A stretch of DNA of 64,000 nt from SVTX01 sp964526505 (GTDB lineage Bacteria; Bacillota; Clostridia; Oscillospirales; CAG-272). The notes below the pieces were generated by a model that was not told the DNA's origin, made no database searches, and saw only the letters and a program-made list of their open reading frames with translations. The stretch lies in assembly GCA_964526505.1 (NCBI GenBank), contig CAZGJC010000001.1:1-64000 (forward strand), given 5' to 3'. The first letter of the stretch is position 1, and each line of letters opens with the position of its first letter. Positions 53,373 through 61,365 of the stretch are shown here, piece by piece. The translations under genes were made by a program, and so were the position numbers.

Positions 53373-54425
53373 ATGTTTATAAAAACAAGTGTGAAATGGA
53401 TAACGACAATTATTCTGTTCATTTTTGTGACGTGTGTGTTTCTGTATTTATTTGGGAAAATAACGTCTCCGAAATATACAGATATCCCCGAAGGCAATTT
53501 GATATCTGAATATTATGACGATGTAGAAGCGAACGTTTACCATCAGGTTGTTTTTATTGGTGATTGCGAAGTGTACGAATCTTTTTCTCCTCCTGTTCTT
53601 TGGGAAAAATATGGGATAAGTTCTTACGTTCGTGGCAGTGCAAGCCAAACGATATGGCAATCGTATTACCTTTTGGAGGAGACGCTGAAATATGAATGTC
53701 CGAACGTAGTTGTGGTAAACGTTTTGTCAATGAAATACGACAAGACAAAACGTGAAGAGTACAATCGTATGACTATTGACGGGATGAAAATGTCAAGTTC
53801 GAAGGTAAAATCCATTATTGCGTCAATGAGTTACGAGGAAAGTTTTTTGTCTTATTTGTTTCCGATATTCAGATATCATTCACGGATCCCGGAACTTAAT
53901 GTCTACGATTTTAAATATGCCTTTGAGCGTCCCGGCGTTTCTTTCAACGGATATCTTATGCAGAAAAGCATCTGTGGAAGAGTGGAAACTTATGAAGAGA
54001 TGACAGAGGAGGCAGAGAATATAATCCACACAGAGAAATTGCCGGATATTTGTTTTGAGTATCTTGAAAAAATAAAAGATTTATGTTTTGACAACGGTAT
54101 AGAACTTATACTTGTAAAATCGCCGACGAATTCTCCCGGTTATTGGTGGTATGATGAGTGGGATGTGCAAATTAAAGAATTTGCACAATTGCATGAGTTG
54201 GACTATTATAATTTTATAAACGACGATGAATTATCAATTGACTGGGAAACGGATACTTATGACGGTGGTGTCCATTTGAATCTTTACGGTGCGGAAAAAT
54301 TAAGTATTTATTTCGGCAAGATACTAAGTGAAAAGTATGGCATAAAAAACTTGGGCGATGATAGGGAGATGTCGGGGGTATGGGAGAAAAAGACGAAAAA
54401 ATACGAGGCGGAAAAATATTCGTAG
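53373..54425 (+). CDS. DltD-like SGNH protein with Cys at the nucleophile position
   Basis: 350 aa. N-terminal membrane anchor (8-28) and an extracytoplasmic SGNH-type domain: block I FIGDCEVYESF has Cys65 where Ser is usual, and block V YDGGVHLN gives Asp297 and His301. I recall related Clostridia proteins beside MBOAT genes that also carry GDCEVYE. The likely role is final transfer of the acyl or aminoacyl group to a surface polymer, as for DltD, perhaps with a thioester intermediate; that is inference. The tail from about 335 is charged and overlaps the next gene by 46 bases. The ribosome site is weak, so coupling with the MBOAT gene is probable. Confidence 0.8.
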   Translation: MFIKTSVKWITTIILFIFVTCVFLYLFGKITSPKYTDIPEGNLISEYYDDVEANVYHQVVFIGDCEVYESFSPPVLWEKYGISSYVRGSASQTIWQSYYLLEETLKYECPNVVVVNVLSMKYDKTKREEYNRMTIDGMKMSSSKVKSIIASMSYEESFLSYLFPIFRYHSRIPELNVYDFKYAFERPGVSFNGYLMQKSICGRVETYEEMTEEAENIIHTEKLPDICFEYLEKIKDLCFDNGIELILVKSPTNSPGYWWYDEWDVQIKEFAQLHELDYYNFINDDELSIDWETDTYDGGVHLNLYGAEKLSIYFGKILSEKYGIKNLGDDREMSGVWEKKTKKYEAEKYS

Positions 54426-54907
54426 TATTGTGTGTTGCTGTTTTAATTGTCAGTGTTGCGACGTTGTGTGCGAACCTTTCGGCGTGTATGCAAGTAAATT
54501 CGGAGGAAGGATATGTATTTGAGTATAATTCGGTTGCATTCGCCGTGGGAGATGATGCGGAGACGGTTTTAAGCCGACTCGGAGAGGCGAAATCTTGCAA
54601 AGAAAACAGCGACGGTTGCGGTGGTGGCGACATTATAAAAACTTTCGAATACGATGGTTTCTCTTTGGAGGTTAAATGTGTAAGTGACAAGGAAATAATC
54701 TCAAAAATCATGCTGAAAAACGATTCTGTTAAAACATCGGAGGGGATTTTTATCGGCTCGTTGCAATCTGATGTCATAGAAACGTATGGCGAAGAATATG
54801 AGGAGAATTATAACGGAATTATTTACACAAAACAAAATACAAGATTGAATTTTGTAATAAAAAACGGAGTGGTTAAGTCGTTGTACTATGATTGCACGAC
54901 GGATTAA
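54380..54907 (+). CDS. Small membrane-anchored exported protein of the Dlt-like operon
   Basis: 175 aa. A hydrophobic segment (about 13-36, FVVLCVAVLIVSVATLCANL) anchors an extracytoplasmic domain containing two similar halves: a YNSVAFAVGDDAETVLSRLGE segment and a SEGIFIGSLQSDVIETYGE segment, both of the SmpA/OmlA-like or DUF4309-like style. A Cys pair in SCKENSDGCGGGD may form a disulfide. Start ATG 54380 has GGGGG upstream and lies inside the SGNH gene, so translation is coupled. I believe similar proteins close such operons in other Clostridia; function unknown. Confidence 0.7.
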   Translation: MGEKDEKIRGGKIFVVLCVAVLIVSVATLCANLSACMQVNSEEGYVFEYNSVAFAVGDDAETVLSRLGEAKSCKENSDGCGGGDIIKTFEYDGFSLEVKCVSDKEIISKIMLKNDSVKTSEGIFIGSLQSDVIETYGEEYEENYNGIIYTKQNTRLNFVIKNGVVKSLYYDCTTD

Positions 54908-54934
54908 ATTTTGAAAATTTGTCTCTTTTTTCCA

Positions 54935-54963
54935 TTGACAAAGTATAATAAAAATTATATAAT
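54935..54963 (+). promoter_or_regulatory. SigmaA promoter of the rpiR-like gene
   Basis: TTGACA (54935-54940), 17 bp spacer, TATAAT (54958-54963). Confidence 0.8.
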
Positions 54964-55005
54964 AAGAGGAATAGATATTATACATTCAAAAAATGGACGG
55001 ATTTT

Positions 55006-55863
55006 ATGAAAAGAGACATATTGAGACTCATAGACGAGGGTGAAAGACACTTTTCCAAGGGTCAAAAACATATAGCAAATTATATCAAGGAACATTATGA
55101 CAAGGCCGCTTTTATGACTGCGGCAAAACTCGGAACGGAAGTGAACGTGTCGGAGTCAACGGTGGTGAGATTTGTTACCGAACTCGGATTTAGCGGATAT
55201 CCGGATTTTCAGCGATCACTTCAAGAACTTATCAGAAGTAAACTTACTGCGGTTCAACGAGTAGAAGTGACAAATAGTCTTATCGGCAGCGGCGACGTTA
55301 TAGACAGCGTTCTATCGATGGATATAGAGAGAATACGTCACACGTGTGAAAAAATAGATAAAAATTCTTTTTCCGAGGCAGTCAACCGCATTTCATCTGC
55401 GAAAAATATCTATATTATCGGAAGACGTGCATCATCTTTTCTTGCGGGATTTTTAAATTACAGCATGCGTATGATATTTGATAACGTGAGGCTTATACAA
55501 ACCGCATCGGGTAATGAGATATTCGAACAACTCATGAACGTAGGAGACGGTGATGTAGTCATTGCGATAAGTTTTCCAAGATATTCCAAGAGTATGATTA
55601 GATGCACCGATTTTGCACGTAAGGCGGGTGCGTACGTTGTTGCACTGACTGACAGTGAGGAATCTCCGATTGCGGAAAACTCATCTTGTACACTTGTTGC
55701 AAAAAGTGATATGGCATCTTTTACCGATTCACTTGTTGCACCGATGTCGGTAATAAATGCCTTGATAGTTGCATTGTCAAGACAAAACGAAGAACAACTT
55801 TCACAGCGTCTCGGTCGTCTCGAAGATATTTGGGATGAATACGGCGTTTACGAAAAAAAGTGA
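55006..55863 (+). CDS. MurR/RpiR-family transcriptional regulator
   Basis: 285 aa. N-terminal helix-turn-helix of the HTH_6 type (SKGQKHIANYIKEHYDKAAFMTAAKLG, VSESTVVRFVTELGFSGYPDFQ) and a C-terminal SIS domain (IYIIGRRASSF, VIAISFPRYSKSM, VVALTDSEESPIAENS) that binds a phosphosugar. Such regulators control amino-sugar or sugar-phosphate genes. No sugar transport gene is adjacent; the downstream genes are housekeeping, so the target may lie elsewhere. Confidence 0.9.
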   Translation: MKRDILRLIDEGERHFSKGQKHIANYIKEHYDKAAFMTAAKLGTEVNVSESTVVRFVTELGFSGYPDFQRSLQELIRSKLTAVQRVEVTNSLIGSGDVIDSVLSMDIERIRHTCEKIDKNSFSEAVNRISSAKNIYIIGRRASSFLAGFLNYSMRMIFDNVRLIQTASGNEIFEQLMNVGDGDVVIAISFPRYSKSMIRCTDFARKAGAYVVALTDSEESPIAENSSCTLVAKSDMASFTDSLVAPMSVINALIVALSRQNEEQLSQRLGRLEDIWDEYGVYEKK

Positions 55864-55867
55864 TTTT

Positions 55868-57130
55868 ATGAGTTCGGGTACATTTAAATGCGACGGTCGC
55901 AAACGTGTGGCGGTTATCGGTGGAGGTGCGTCCGGAATGATGGCATCAATTTCTGCGGCACAATGTGGTGCGGATGTGGTGCTGTTCGAAAAAAATAATA
56001 ATCTCGGAAAAAAACTTCGCATAACGGGCAAGGGAAGATGCAATGTAACAAATCAATGTGATGTTAACGAATTCTTACAGAACGTAACGTCAAACCCCAG
56101 ATTTTTATATGCGTCATTGAACAGATTTTCTCCATCGGACACTATGATGTTTTTCGAAGACTGCGGAGTTAAACTTAAAGTGGAACGTGGCAGACGTGTT
56201 TTCCCTGTATCAGATAAGGCACAGGATATAGTAAACGCTCTTTTGAACAAATGCAGAGAAGTCGGAGTTGAAATCGTTAACAAAAAAATATCTTCCGTGG
56301 AATATGCGGATGGTGCTGTTATCGGTGTAAGGGACGGCAAGATGTTGCATCAATGCGATGCGGTAATTATCTGTACGGGCGGAAAATCCTATCCTCAAAC
56401 CGGCTCGGACGGCGATGGATACAAATTCGCACGTGATGCGGGACATACGGTAACACATTTGTCACCGTCGCTTGTCCCCATTGTTGCAGATACACCGATA
56501 TGTGCGAGAATGCAGGGATTGTCTCTGAAAAACGTCACTCTTAAAATAATCAACAACCAAAGCGGAAAAAATGTGTTTGAAGAATTCGGTGAAATGATGT
56601 TTACGCATTTTGGTATAACAGGCCCTCTTGTACTTTCCGCTTCGGCACATATATCCGATATTCAAAAGGGCAAATATACTGCACTTGTGGATTTTAAGCC
56701 CGCTTTGGACGAAAATACACTTGACGCAAGAATTATTTCGGATTTTACGAAATATCAAAATAAGGATTTTATCAATGCACTTGGCGACTTATTGCCTTTG
56801 AAAGCAATAGAACCGATGATTGAAAAATCCGAGATAGACAAAAGAAAAAAAGTAAATTCCATAACAAGAGAAGAACGAAAAAAACTCGTCAATGCAATCA
56901 AAGGTTTTGATATTCCGCTTCTGCGTTTTCGACCCATAGATGAGGCGATTGTAACACGAGGCGGTGTAGCCGTAAATGAAATTGTCCCCAAGACCATGGA
57001 GTCAAGACTTGTATCCGGACTGTATTTTGCCGGAGAAGTGCTTGATCTTGATGCATACACGGGTGGATTTAATCTTCAAATTGCATTTTCCACAGCGGTT
57101 ATTGCCGGAGAAAGTGCATCGGAATGGTAA
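55868..57130 (+). CDS. HI0933/YhiN-family FAD-dependent oxidoreductase
   Basis: 420 aa. FAD-binding Rossmann motif VAVIGGGASGMMASI at the start, LFEKNNNLGKKLRITGKGRCNVTN, TGGKSYPQTGSDGDGY, and the C-terminal GLYFAGEVLDLDAYTGGFNLQIAFSTA are characteristic of this widespread family of unknown reaction. ATG 55868 starts five bases after the regulator's stop and keeps the usual distance to the FAD motif. It directly precedes cmk, a common arrangement in Clostridia. Confidence 0.9.
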   Translation: MSSGTFKCDGRKRVAVIGGGASGMMASISAAQCGADVVLFEKNNNLGKKLRITGKGRCNVTNQCDVNEFLQNVTSNPRFLYASLNRFSPSDTMMFFEDCGVKLKVERGRRVFPVSDKAQDIVNALLNKCREVGVEIVNKKISSVEYADGAVIGVRDGKMLHQCDAVIICTGGKSYPQTGSDGDGYKFARDAGHTVTHLSPSLVPIVADTPICARMQGLSLKNVTLKIINNQSGKNVFEEFGEMMFTHFGITGPLVLSASAHISDIQKGKYTALVDFKPALDENTLDARIISDFTKYQNKDFINALGDLLPLKAIEPMIEKSEIDKRKKVNSITREERKKLVNAIKGFDIPLLRFRPIDEAIVTRGGVAVNEIVPKTMESRLVSGLYFAGEVLDLDAYTGGFNLQIAFSTAVIAGESASEW

Positions 57131-57158
57131 ACAAAGAAAGAAAAAGGAACATCAGGGA

Positions 57159-57836
57159 ATGATATCAATAGCAATAGACGGCCCCGGAGGGGCGGGAAAA
57201 TCGACCATATCAAAGGAAGTGGCAAGAAGAGCGGGTATAGTATACGTAGACACAGGTGCTTTATATCGGACAATCGGTTACTATGCACATCAAAGCGGTC
57301 TTTCCGTGGACGAGGCGAAAAACTCGGATAAACTGACACCGCTTCTCGATGGTGTTAACGTTGAGTTGATATATGAAAACGGCACACAACATGTTTATCT
57401 TAACGGTACGGATTTGGGAGACAAAATAAGACAGCCTGAAATTTCAATGTATGCGTCGGCGGTTTCATCAGTCCCATCTGTAAGAGCGTTTTTACTCGAT
57501 ACGCAAAAAGAAATTGCACGTAAGCAGAGTGTAATTATGGACGGTAGGGATATCGGAACGGTTATTTTGCCTAATGCGGATTTGAAAATTTTCTTAACCG
57601 CATCAAATGAAGCAAGAGCGAAAAGACGCTTTGATGAACTGACTGCGAAGGGATTGAGTGTGACGTTCGATGACGTACTCAGCGAACTCACGGAACGTGA
57701 TAATGCTGATAGCGGTCGTAAAATCGCACCTGCCGTAGCCGCTGATGATGCAATTATATTTGATAATTCAAACTATACTTTTGATGAATCGGTAGAGTAC
57801 ATAATGCAACTTATAAATCAAAAAATCGGAGGTTGA
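57159..57836 (+). CDS. cmk: Cytidylate kinase
   Basis: 225 aa. P-loop IAIDGPGGAGKSTISKEVA, YVDTGALYRTIGYYA and IIMDGRDIGTVILPNADLKIFLTAS are diagnostic. It phosphorylates CMP and dCMP. ATG 57159 is chosen for the family N-terminus and a purine-rich AAAGGAAC upstream. It heads the conserved cmk-plsC-ispH/rpsA set. Confidence 0.95.
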   Translation: MISIAIDGPGGAGKSTISKEVARRAGIVYVDTGALYRTIGYYAHQSGLSVDEAKNSDKLTPLLDGVNVELIYENGTQHVYLNGTDLGDKIRQPEISMYASAVSSVPSVRAFLLDTQKEIARKQSVIMDGRDIGTVILPNADLKIFLTASNEARAKRRFDELTAKGLSVTFDDVLSELTERDNADSGRKIAPAVAADDAIIFDNSNYTFDESVEYIMQLINQKIGG

Positions 57837-57840
57837 CGGT

Positions 57841-58455
57841 TTGAAGAGCAAAGCCTATATAACTCTGAAAAAAATTCTCGGAGGATTTGTTAGATTTGTT
57901 TTCAGAGTTCACGTGCATGGATCGGAGAATGAGCCGAAAGATGAGTCATACCTCATTGTTTCAAATCATATCTCGAATGCGGACCCCGTTTTTCTGTGTC
58001 TTGCGGTCGATGAACAACAGCCACATTTTATGGCAAAAAAAGAACTGTTCAAAGTTCCTGTGGTAAATTGTATTGTGAAGGTCCTCGGTGCATTTTCCGT
58101 TGACCGTGGCGGTAATGATGTCGGTGCAATAAAAAAAGCGATACAGATGCTCAAAAACGGTGAATGTGTAGGTATTTTTCCACAGGGACATAGACAGAAA
58201 CGAGTAAATCCGAGAAATACAGAAGTGAAAAACGGAGTGGCAATGTTGGCTGTAAGAGCGGAGGTATGTGTGCTTCCGTGCTACATAAAGATTAAAAATA
58301 ACAAATGGGCACCGTTCAGACGTGTGGATGTTTATGTCGGAGAAGCAATAAGTTTTGAAGAACTTAACTACGACGAAAACGGAAAAGGCGAGTATTTGCG
58401 TATAACATCGTATATTTTTGATAAAATATGTACGCTCGGTGAGAAAAATGCATAA
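57841..58455 (+). CDS. plsC: 1-acyl-sn-glycerol-3-phosphate acyltransferase
   Basis: 204 aa. Acylates lysophosphatidate in phospholipid synthesis. Motif I is VSNHISNADPVF (NHxxxxD). Motif III reads FPQGHRQKRV instead of the usual FPEGTRS, a variant found in Clostridia. TTG start at 57841 with CGGAGG upstream, four bases after cmk. The 3' end overlaps ispH-rpsA by eight bases. Confidence 0.9.
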   Translation: MKSKAYITLKKILGGFVRFVFRVHVHGSENEPKDESYLIVSNHISNADPVFLCLAVDEQQPHFMAKKELFKVPVVNCIVKVLGAFSVDRGGNDVGAIKKAIQMLKNGECVGIFPQGHRQKRVNPRNTEVKNGVAMLAVRAEVCVLPCYIKIKNNKWAPFRRVDVYVGEAISFEELNYDENGKGEYLRITSYIFDKICTLGEKNA

Positions 58456-60469
58456 GCAGATAAAAATAGCAGAAAATTCGGGGTTTTGTTTTGGCGTGTC
58501 CGCCGCATCTTCTGCGGTAGAACGTGAAGCCGAAAACAGAATTTCGGGAGAAAAGATTTATACGCTCGGAAAACTTATTCATAATGACGTTTATAATGCT
58601 CGCTTATCGAAAATGGGCGTCAACGTTATATCCGAGTTTGATTTGAAAAAAATTGCAGAAAGTTCTTCATCTGCAAATCCAGTCAAGGTTTTTGTGCGAG
58701 CCCACGGAATATCCGTTCAAACAGAACGAACGCTCAAACGTTTGAAAGAAGAAAACGAATTTTTCGATTTTGTTGATTGCACCTGTCCGTTTGTAAAGAA
58801 GATACATAAAATTGTTTCCGAAAATTCAAGCGAGGATGGATTGCTTTTTGTACTCGGCAATCCGAATCACCCGGAAGTGCTTGGTTTTTGCAGTGAATTT
58901 GAAGGCGAAAAAATTGTTTTTTCGAATTTTTTCGAACTTCAAGAAAAATTGACTGACGAATGGCTGAAAAATCATTGTGCAAAACAACCAATCGCAGTTG
59001 CACAAACCACTCAAAATTTGGGTGAATGGGAAAAAACAAAAAAACTTTTAAAAAAGGTATATGCAAAACCTTTAATTTATGATACAATATGTAATGTTAC
59101 TGACAAAAGGCAAACCGAGGCAAAGGAACTCGCAAAGCAGAGCGATTTCATGATAGTAATAGGCAGTCAGGGAAGCTCAAATTCCCTTAAACTGTATGAG
59201 GTTTGCAGGGCAGAGTGTAGAGACACGGTTATGGTTGAGACCGCCGAGGAATTTAGAAAATATTTTCCTATCAACCAATCTAAAATAGGAATCGCCGCAG
59301 GTGCATCGACGCCGAGCGACATAATACAGGAGGTACAAAACACCATGAGCGAAGCAGTTGAAAACTTTGCAGAATTACTTGAGGATTCACTCAAAACTTT
59401 AAATACAGGAGATACTGTCACAGGTTACGTAACCGCAGTCAACGACGGCGAAATTCAGTTAGACGTTGGTGCAAAAGTTACAGGTATTATCAAAGCAGAC
59501 CAGATAACAGATGATCCCAGTGCTAAGTTGAGCGAAATGTTCAAGATTGGCGACGCTGTTGAAGCGTTCGTTATTCGTGTCAGCGATGTTGACGGATTTG
59601 CAACACTCTCCAAAAAGAGAATTGATTCCGACAGATGCTGGTCAAAAATCGTAAGTGCAAAAGAGAATGATGAAGTTCTCGAAGGCACTGTTATTGAAGT
59701 CGTTAAGGGCGGAATTATCGTTCTTCACGATGCAACTCGTATCTTTATCCACGAATCACAGACGGGTCTTCCCAAGGATACGGATCTTCACACAATGCTC
59801 GGACAGACGGTTAGATTTAAACTTACCGAAGTTCGTGACTATGGCAAGAAGGCTAAGGGATCCATTCGTGCAATTCTCCGTGAAGAAAGAAAGGTTGCAA
59901 CAGCGGCATTCTGGTCTTCCATTGAAGAAGGCAAACAGTACACCGGTAAGGTAAAGAGCCTTACATCCTACGGTGCATTCGTTGATCTCGGCGGAGTTGA
60001 CGGTATGGTTCACGCTTCCGAACTTTCTTGGAAGAGAGTAAAACCCTCTGACGTCGTATCTGTTGGTGATGAAATCACAGTATACGTTAAATCTTTTGAC
60101 GCAGAGAAAAAGAGAATTTCTCTCGGATATAAGACGGCTGAAACAAATCCCTGGTACATATTCACAACTAACTTTGCAGTAGGCGACATCGCACAGGTAA
60201 AGATTGTTAGTATGATGCCTTTCGGTGCTTTTGCTGAAATCGTTGACGGAGTAGACGGACTTATCCATATTTCGCAGATTGCTCTTACAAAGATTGCAAA
60301 ACCCGCAGACGTACTTGAAATCGGTCAGATCGTTGATGCGAAGATTGTTGACATTGACAATGAAAAGCAGAAGGTTAGCCTTTCTATCAGAGCTCTTCTT
60401 GAAGAAGCAAGAGCGGCGGCAGAGGCAATGCCCGAGGAAGTTTCCGAAGAAGCAAACGACGCTGAATAA
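58448..60469 (+). CDS. ispH-rpsA: Fusion of HMBPP reductase (IspH) and ribosomal protein S1
   Basis: 673 aa. Residues 1 to about 285 are IspH, last step of the MEP pathway, with the three cluster Cys in NSGFCFGV (Cys14), DCTCPFVKK and TICNVTDKR, plus VRAHGIS and AAGASTPSDII. From about 300 four S1 RNA-binding domains follow (GDTVTGYVTAV, EVLEGTVIEVVKGG, GKQYTGKVKSLTSYGAFVDLGGVDGMVHASELSW, GDIAQVKIVSMMPFGAFAEIVDGVDGLIHIS) with an acidic tail. The fusion is known in Clostridia. ATG 58448 overlaps plsC. An internal ATG at 59344 (MSEAVENF) could start a free S1, but there is no proof. Confidence 0.94.
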   Translation: MHKQIKIAENSGFCFGVSAASSAVEREAENRISGEKIYTLGKLIHNDVYNARLSKMGVNVISEFDLKKIAESSSSANPVKVFVRAHGISVQTERTLKRLKEENEFFDFVDCTCPFVKKIHKIVSENSSEDGLLFVLGNPNHPEVLGFCSEFEGEKIVFSNFFELQEKLTDEWLKNHCAKQPIAVAQTTQNLGEWEKTKKLLKKVYAKPLIYDTICNVTDKRQTEAKELAKQSDFMIVIGSQGSSNSLKLYEVCRAECRDTVMVETAEEFRKYFPINQSKIGIAAGASTPSDIIQEVQNTMSEAVENFAELLEDSLKTLNTGDTVTGYVTAVNDGEIQLDVGAKVTGIIKADQITDDPSAKLSEMFKIGDAVEAFVIRVSDVDGFATLSKKRIDSDRCWSKIVSAKENDEVLEGTVIEVVKGGIIVLHDATRIFIHESQTGLPKDTDLHTMLGQTVRFKLTEVRDYGKKAKGSIRAILREERKVATAAFWSSIEEGKQYTGKVKSLTSYGAFVDLGGVDGMVHASELSWKRVKPSDVVSVGDEITVYVKSFDAEKKRISLGYKTAETNPWYIFTTNFAVGDIAQVKIVSMMPFGAFAEIVDGVDGLIHISQIALTKIAKPADVLEIGQIVDAKIVDIDNEKQKVSLSIRALLEEARAAAEAMPEEVSEEANDAE

Positions 60470-60472
60470 TAT

Positions 60473-60504
60473 AAAAAAGCAATCCTTCAAGGATTGCTTT
60501 TTTT
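60473..60504. terminator. Bidirectional terminator between ispH-rpsA and rrf2
   Basis: AAAAAGCAATCCTT / AAGGATTGCTTTTT (perfect), followed by T-rich sequence. The stem covers the last codons of the convergent rrf2 gene. Confidence 0.85.
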
Positions 60505-60906
60505 GTTGCTTATAATGTCTTGTAGCGTTATGCTGTCAAAATATTCGTTAGTTATGCGATAAAATTCTTTCCACATAGGCAGTGTTATGCAGTCTGCCGA
60601 GCGTTTACAGGCATCGGAATCACATCCGACACAAGCAACGGGTGCAAGATCGCCTTCGGTTAACCGCAGTATATCGCCTATACGGTATTCGTTCAATTTT
60701 TTCGTCAATTTATAACCGCCGTTTTTGCCGTGAACGCCTTCAAGCATACCGTTTTTTACAAGAACCGGAAGGATTTGTTCAAGATATTTCAACGATATGT
60801 CTTGCTTTGATGCAATTTCCTTCATTGGAATATAATTTCCGCTCTCGTTTTTTGAAAGTTCAATCATTACACGCAGTGCGTATCTTCCTCTTGTCGATAT
60901 CATCAT
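60487..60906 (-). CDS. Rrf2/IscR-family transcriptional regulator
   Basis: 139 aa. Winged helix (STRGRYALRVMIEL, IPMKEIASKQDISLKYLEQILPVL, GVHGKNGGYKL) and a Cys cluster at 92, 95, 100 and 106; 92, 100 and 106 fit the Fe-S ligands of IscR. It probably senses cluster status and controls the upstream metY-nifS-nifU operon, of which it is the last gene. A CymR-like cysteine regulator is the alternative, but CymR lacks this Cys set. Start ATG 60906 or 60903. Confidence 0.88.
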   Translation of the reverse strand: MMISTRGRYALRVMIELSKNESGNYIPMKEIASKQDISLKYLEQILPVLVKNGMLEGVHGKNGGYKLTKKLNEYRIGDILRLTEGDLAPVACVGCDSDACKRSADCITLPMWKEFYRITNEYFDSITLQDIISNKKSNP

Positions 60907-60923
60907 AATTTACAGCCCTCGCT

Positions 60924-61355
60924 TTAAATATGACAGCAACTTTCGTGGTTGTCCGATTGAAATTGTGAGTTATCATATTTTATTCCGTTTTTCGTATAGT
61001 AATCTTTCAGTGCATTTTTTATTGCTTCTTCCGCAAGAACAGAACAGTGTATTTTGTGTGCCGGAAGACCGTCAAGGGCTTCAACTACTGCTTTATTGGT
61101 AAGTGTAAGTGCATCGGATATAGGCTTTCCTTTTATAAGTTCTGTTGCCATTGAACTGGATGCAATCGCAGAACCGCAACCGAACGTTTCAAATTTGGCG
61201 TCTGTTATAATATCGTTGTCTATTTTTAAATAAATTTTCATAATGTCACCGCATTTTGCGTTTCCGACTTCGCCTATGCCGTCGGCGTTTTCAATTATAC
61301 CCACGTTGCGTGGATTGCGGAAATGATCCATAACTTTATCGCTGTATAATGCCAT
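60924..61355 (-). CDS. nifU: IscU/NifU-type Fe-S cluster scaffold
   Basis: 143 aa. It begins MALYSDKVMDHFRNPRNVG; the scaffold Cys are in NAKCGDIMKI, FGCGSAIASSS, and IHCSVLAEEAI. The Clostridia form has a Cys-Cys-His tail (ESCCHI) that is not part of the core. It receives sulfur from the neighbouring NifS. Confidence 0.94.
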   Translation of the reverse strand: MALYSDKVMDHFRNPRNVGIIENADGIGEVGNAKCGDIMKIYLKIDNDIITDAKFETFGCGSAIASSSMATELIKGKPISDALTLTNKAVVEALDGLPAHKIHCSVLAEEAIKNALKDYYTKNGIKYDNSQFQSDNHESCCHI

Positions 61356-61365
61356 AGTTAACTCC

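Noticed and set aside
59756..60490. Minus-strand frame opposite the S1 domains
   Set aside because: Antisense to conserved S1 repeats with no initiation signals.
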